Assembly (NCBI GenBank): GCA_044225565.1
Contig: JBGAIL010000207.1
Location: 1-8,355, forward strand
Direction: 5' to 3'
Length of the DNA stretch: 8,355 bases
Source of the DNA: CAVXAE01 sp044225565
GTDB taxonomy: Bacteria; Pseudomonadota; Gammaproteobacteria; Steroidobacterales; Steroidobacteraceae
Within the stretch, counting starts at the first letter, position 1; every line of letters begins with the position of its first letter. Below are positions 6,727-8,355 of the stretch, piece after piece. Below the pieces are notes generated by a model, which saw nothing but the letters and a program-made list of their open reading frames with translations, searched no databases and had not been told where the DNA came from. The translations under genes were made by a program, and so were the position numbers.

Positions 6727-6852
6727 GCTTATATTTTTTCTACAACGTACCCACAACAAAACTCGCTAGCCGGCGAGTTCAAGGCCTGCTACTAATCGGC
6801 GGCAGCAGCGTCTGGCGCGGCCACCGTCATCGATCTCATGGGCAGGTTGAAT
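6727..6852 (+). promoter_or_regulatory. AT-rich intergenic region, probable promoter area of the beta-lactamase-family gene
   Basis: About 35 bases from 6727 (GCTTATATTTTTTCTAC onward) are much richer in A and T than anything else in the window. TTATAT at 6729-6734 could serve as a -10 element, but I see no convincing -35 partner. A perfect 7-base inverted repeat, AACTCGC (6760-6766) and GCGAGTT (6773-6779) with a 6-base loop, follows; it could be an operator or a weak hairpin. Positions 6780-6840 show nothing recognisable. GCAGG at 6842-6846 is a plausible ribosome binding site for ATG 6853. Confidence 0.3.
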
Positions 6853-8355
6853 ATGATTCTTGACACGCACCGCCTCACCTCCTCGATGGTCGGAGCGGTA
6901 GTGCTGATCCTCGCTCCGCTCTCCGCCGTCCGCGCCGACACCTTCGACCTCGTGCGCGACCGCGTCCACGACACTATGGTGGCAGAGAATCTGCCCTCGG
7001 TCGTCGTCGGAGTGGCCCGCAACGGCAAGATTCTCTGGGAAGAAGGCTTCGGTTGGGCCGATCGCGAGAAGCGGATCCCGGCCACGCCGCATACCCTCTA
7101 CGCGCTCGCTTCGCTCACCAAGCCGATGACCACCACTGCCCTGATGGTGCTGGTGGAGCAGGGGAAGGTAAGCCTGGACCGTCCCGCGAACGACTATCTC
7201 GGCGAGCACAAGCTCATCGCACACGTTGGCGATGCGCGCGAGGCGACGATCCGTCACCTGGCCACGCACACTTCGGGGTTGCCGATGCACTGTCAGACCT
7301 TCAACGAAGGGGAGCGCATGCAGCGTCCCCCGCTGGAGGAGAGTCTGCGCCGGTACGGGCATCTGATGACGCCGCCGGGCGAGACGTACGTCTATTCGAA
7401 TTTCGGCTACGGCGTGCTCGAGTACGTGATCGAGCGCGTTTCGGGCAAGCCGTACGGCGAGTTCATGCAGGAGGAAGTCTTCCGGCCGCTCGGCATGCGC
7501 GAGAGCTCGATCAATCGCCAGCCCGGTTCCACGAATCAGGTGGCGGAGCGTTACTCCCGCGTGGGTGCCAAGGTGCGCTTCTACGACCTGGACACTCGGG
7601 GCGCGGCGGCCGGCTACTCGAGCGCGCGCGACCTGCTGCGTTTCGGGATGTTCAACCTGAAGACGCCAATGGCGGATCAGAAGGCGATTCTCTCGCCCGC
7701 CTCTCTGGACGAGATGCACCGCGCATCGGTGCAGGGTGGCGGCCCCACCGGGGCCTGGCGAGATGTCGGCGTGGGATGGCTGCGGCAGGACGAATACTTC
7801 GGCACGGCCGCGGCAGTAGTCAATGGAGGCAACATGTCGGGCACCTCCTCAATCCTGACATTGTTGCCGAAGTACGGGGTGGCCGTGGTCGTTCTGGCCA
7901 ACACGACGCGCGCAGGCCTGATGCCGATCGAGACCGAAGTGCTGCGCGCCGTGGTTCCGGAGGCGCTGCGGGAGCATCTGAAGCCGAAGCTCGATGCGGG
8001 ATTGATCGGCTGCTGGGGCGGTGATATCCAGACCTACGCGGGCCCGATCGCGGCGCAGCTACACATCGAAGACGATGGCCGCGTGCGGATGCGGGTGGGC
8101 GCGGGCGAGTTCCGCGAGGTAACGAACATCGAGCTGGGATCGAACGGGAACCGCCTCTGGATCCGGGATGTGCCGGGGGATGTACGGACGGATGATGCGG
8201 CGCGGCAACCCTATTGGCTGGACTTCGATCTGTGGCGGCGTGGGGAAGCCTTGGCCGGGTCGGTTGGCGCCATGGCCCGCCCGCTGCCGGATCAGGATGA
8301 CAACGTGATGTCTTACTGGGTCGAGCTGAAAAAGAGTGTGATCAAATGCGGCGAC
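6853..8355 (+). CDS. Exported serine beta-lactamase-family hydrolase (class C / esterase type), 3' end outside window
   Basis: The frame is open for 501 codons from ATG 6853 to the window edge with no stop. A signal peptide of about 28 residues (hydrophobic core MVGAVVLILAPLSA, cleavage near VRA) sends it to the periplasm. The serine beta-lactamase/PBP fold (PF00144) is clear: nucleophile motif SLTK at 87-90, LATHTSGLP at 136-144, YSN at 181-183 as the second motif, and NGGN-x-SGTSS near 324-333 where the third motif (KTG or HxG) belongs. An asparagine sits where many relatives have His or Lys. A C-terminal extension from about 380 (GLIGCWGG onward) looks like the beta-rich accessory domain of lactamase-like esterases and peptidases. 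Members include AmpC, EstB-type esterases and D-aminopeptidases, so antibiotic hydrolysis cannot be assumed. The start at 6853 has GCAGG 6 bases ahead; an upstream in-frame ATG at 6838 has none. It is probably transcribed separately from the iron operon. Confidence 0.92.
   Translation, partial: MILDTHRLTSSMVGAVVLILAPLSAVRADTFDLVRDRVHDTMVAENLPSVVVGVARNGKILWEEGFGWADREKRIPATPHTLYALASLTKPMTTTALMVLVEQGKVSLDRPANDYLGEHKLIAHVGDAREATIRHLATHTSGLPMHCQTFNEGERMQRPPLEESLRRYGHLMTPPGETYVYSNFGYGVLEYVIERVSGKPYGEFMQEEVFRPLGMRESSINRQPGSTNQVAERYSRVGAKVRFYDLDTRGAAAGYSSARDLLRFGMFNLKTPMADQKAILSPASLDEMHRASVQGGGPTGAWRDVGVGWLRQDEYFGTAAAVVNGGNMSGTSSILTLLPKYGVAVVVLANTTRAGLMPIETEVLRAVVPEALREHLKPKLDAGLIGCWGGDIQTYAGPIAAQLHIEDDGRVRMRVGAGEFREVTNIELGSNGNRLWIRDVPGDVRTDDAARQPYWLDFDLWRRGEALAGSVGAMARPLPDQDDNVMSYWVELKKSVIKCGD

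Noticed and set aside
6749..6778. A third copy of the two-block promoter motif (ACCCACAA before the beta-lactamase-family gene)
   Set aside because: Only ACCCA is shared; the bases at the position of the second block do not resemble CGCTCTTAG.
6838..6840. Alternative ATG start for the beta-lactamase-family gene
   Set aside because: It is in frame but lacks a ribosome binding site; ATG 6853 has GCAGG 6 bases ahead and gives a well-formed signal peptide.
6860..6865. TTGACA as a -35 element
   Set aside because: It lies inside the signal-peptide codons of the beta-lactamase-family gene and has no -10 match at 16-18 bases downstream.
6766..7719. A 317-codon minus-strand frame opposite the beta-lactamase-family gene
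   Set aside because: It mirrors the codon structure of the plus-strand gene, which carries SLTK and YSN motifs; the minus product has no recognisable features.
1..8355. CRISPR arrays, tRNA or rRNA genes, intact insertion sequences, strong rho-independent terminators
   Set aside because: I looked for regular repeats, cloverleaf-like segments, terminal inverted repeats and GC hairpins followed by T-runs, and saw none that I could support.

Overview
The window is GC-rich, densely coding DNA from a Gram-negative bacterium. It has a TonB-dependent outer-membrane receptor, several signal peptides, a FecI/FecR regulatory pair, and GTG and TTG starts alongside ATG. A gammaproteobacterium of the Xanthomonadales/Nevskiales/Steroidobacter type would fit, but no taxonomic marker is present, so that is only an inference. 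All intact genes lie on the plus strand.

Layout. Positions 2-397 are the 3' end of an amidase-signature gene cut by the window edge. Positions 398-724 hold no intact gene: they contain what looks like a decayed piece of a tyrosine recombinase (about 428-633), then a promoter-like element. The core is a cell-surface signalling iron-uptake locus. It comprises a FecI-family ECF sigma factor (725-1267), a FecR-type anti-sigma regulator (1264-2301, ATGA overlap), a FecA-type TonB-dependent siderophore receptor with an N-terminal STN signalling domain (2397-5030) and, 4 bases later, an exported Fes/IroE-like siderophore esterase (5035-6422). The esterase carries a net -1 frameshift near 5731-5750. 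Next come two short remnants: the C-terminal end of an S9-type alpha/beta hydrolase behind a signal-peptide-like start (6419-6676), and a short stretch resembling the last residues of the esterase (about 6672-6725). After an AT-rich intergenic patch, an exported serine beta-lactamase-family hydrolase starts at 6853 and runs off the right edge.

How it fits together. By analogy with Fec-type systems, the receptor binds a ferric siderophore and its STN domain contacts FecR in the periplasm. FecR then frees the sigma factor, which transcribes the receptor operon. The sequence offers a concrete candidate for the sigma target: two identical blocks, GCATACCCAAT and CGCTCTTAG, separated by exactly 14 non-matching bases. 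One copy lies just upstream of the sigma gene and the other just upstream of the receptor gene. The exported esterase would hydrolyse the imported ferric siderophore in the periplasm, as described for PfeE/IroE-type enzymes; in this copy it is interrupted by the frameshift.

I did not find a wholly new type of system. The points most worth a second look are the paired promoter motif, the broken esterase, and the cluster of hydrolase remnants behind it.
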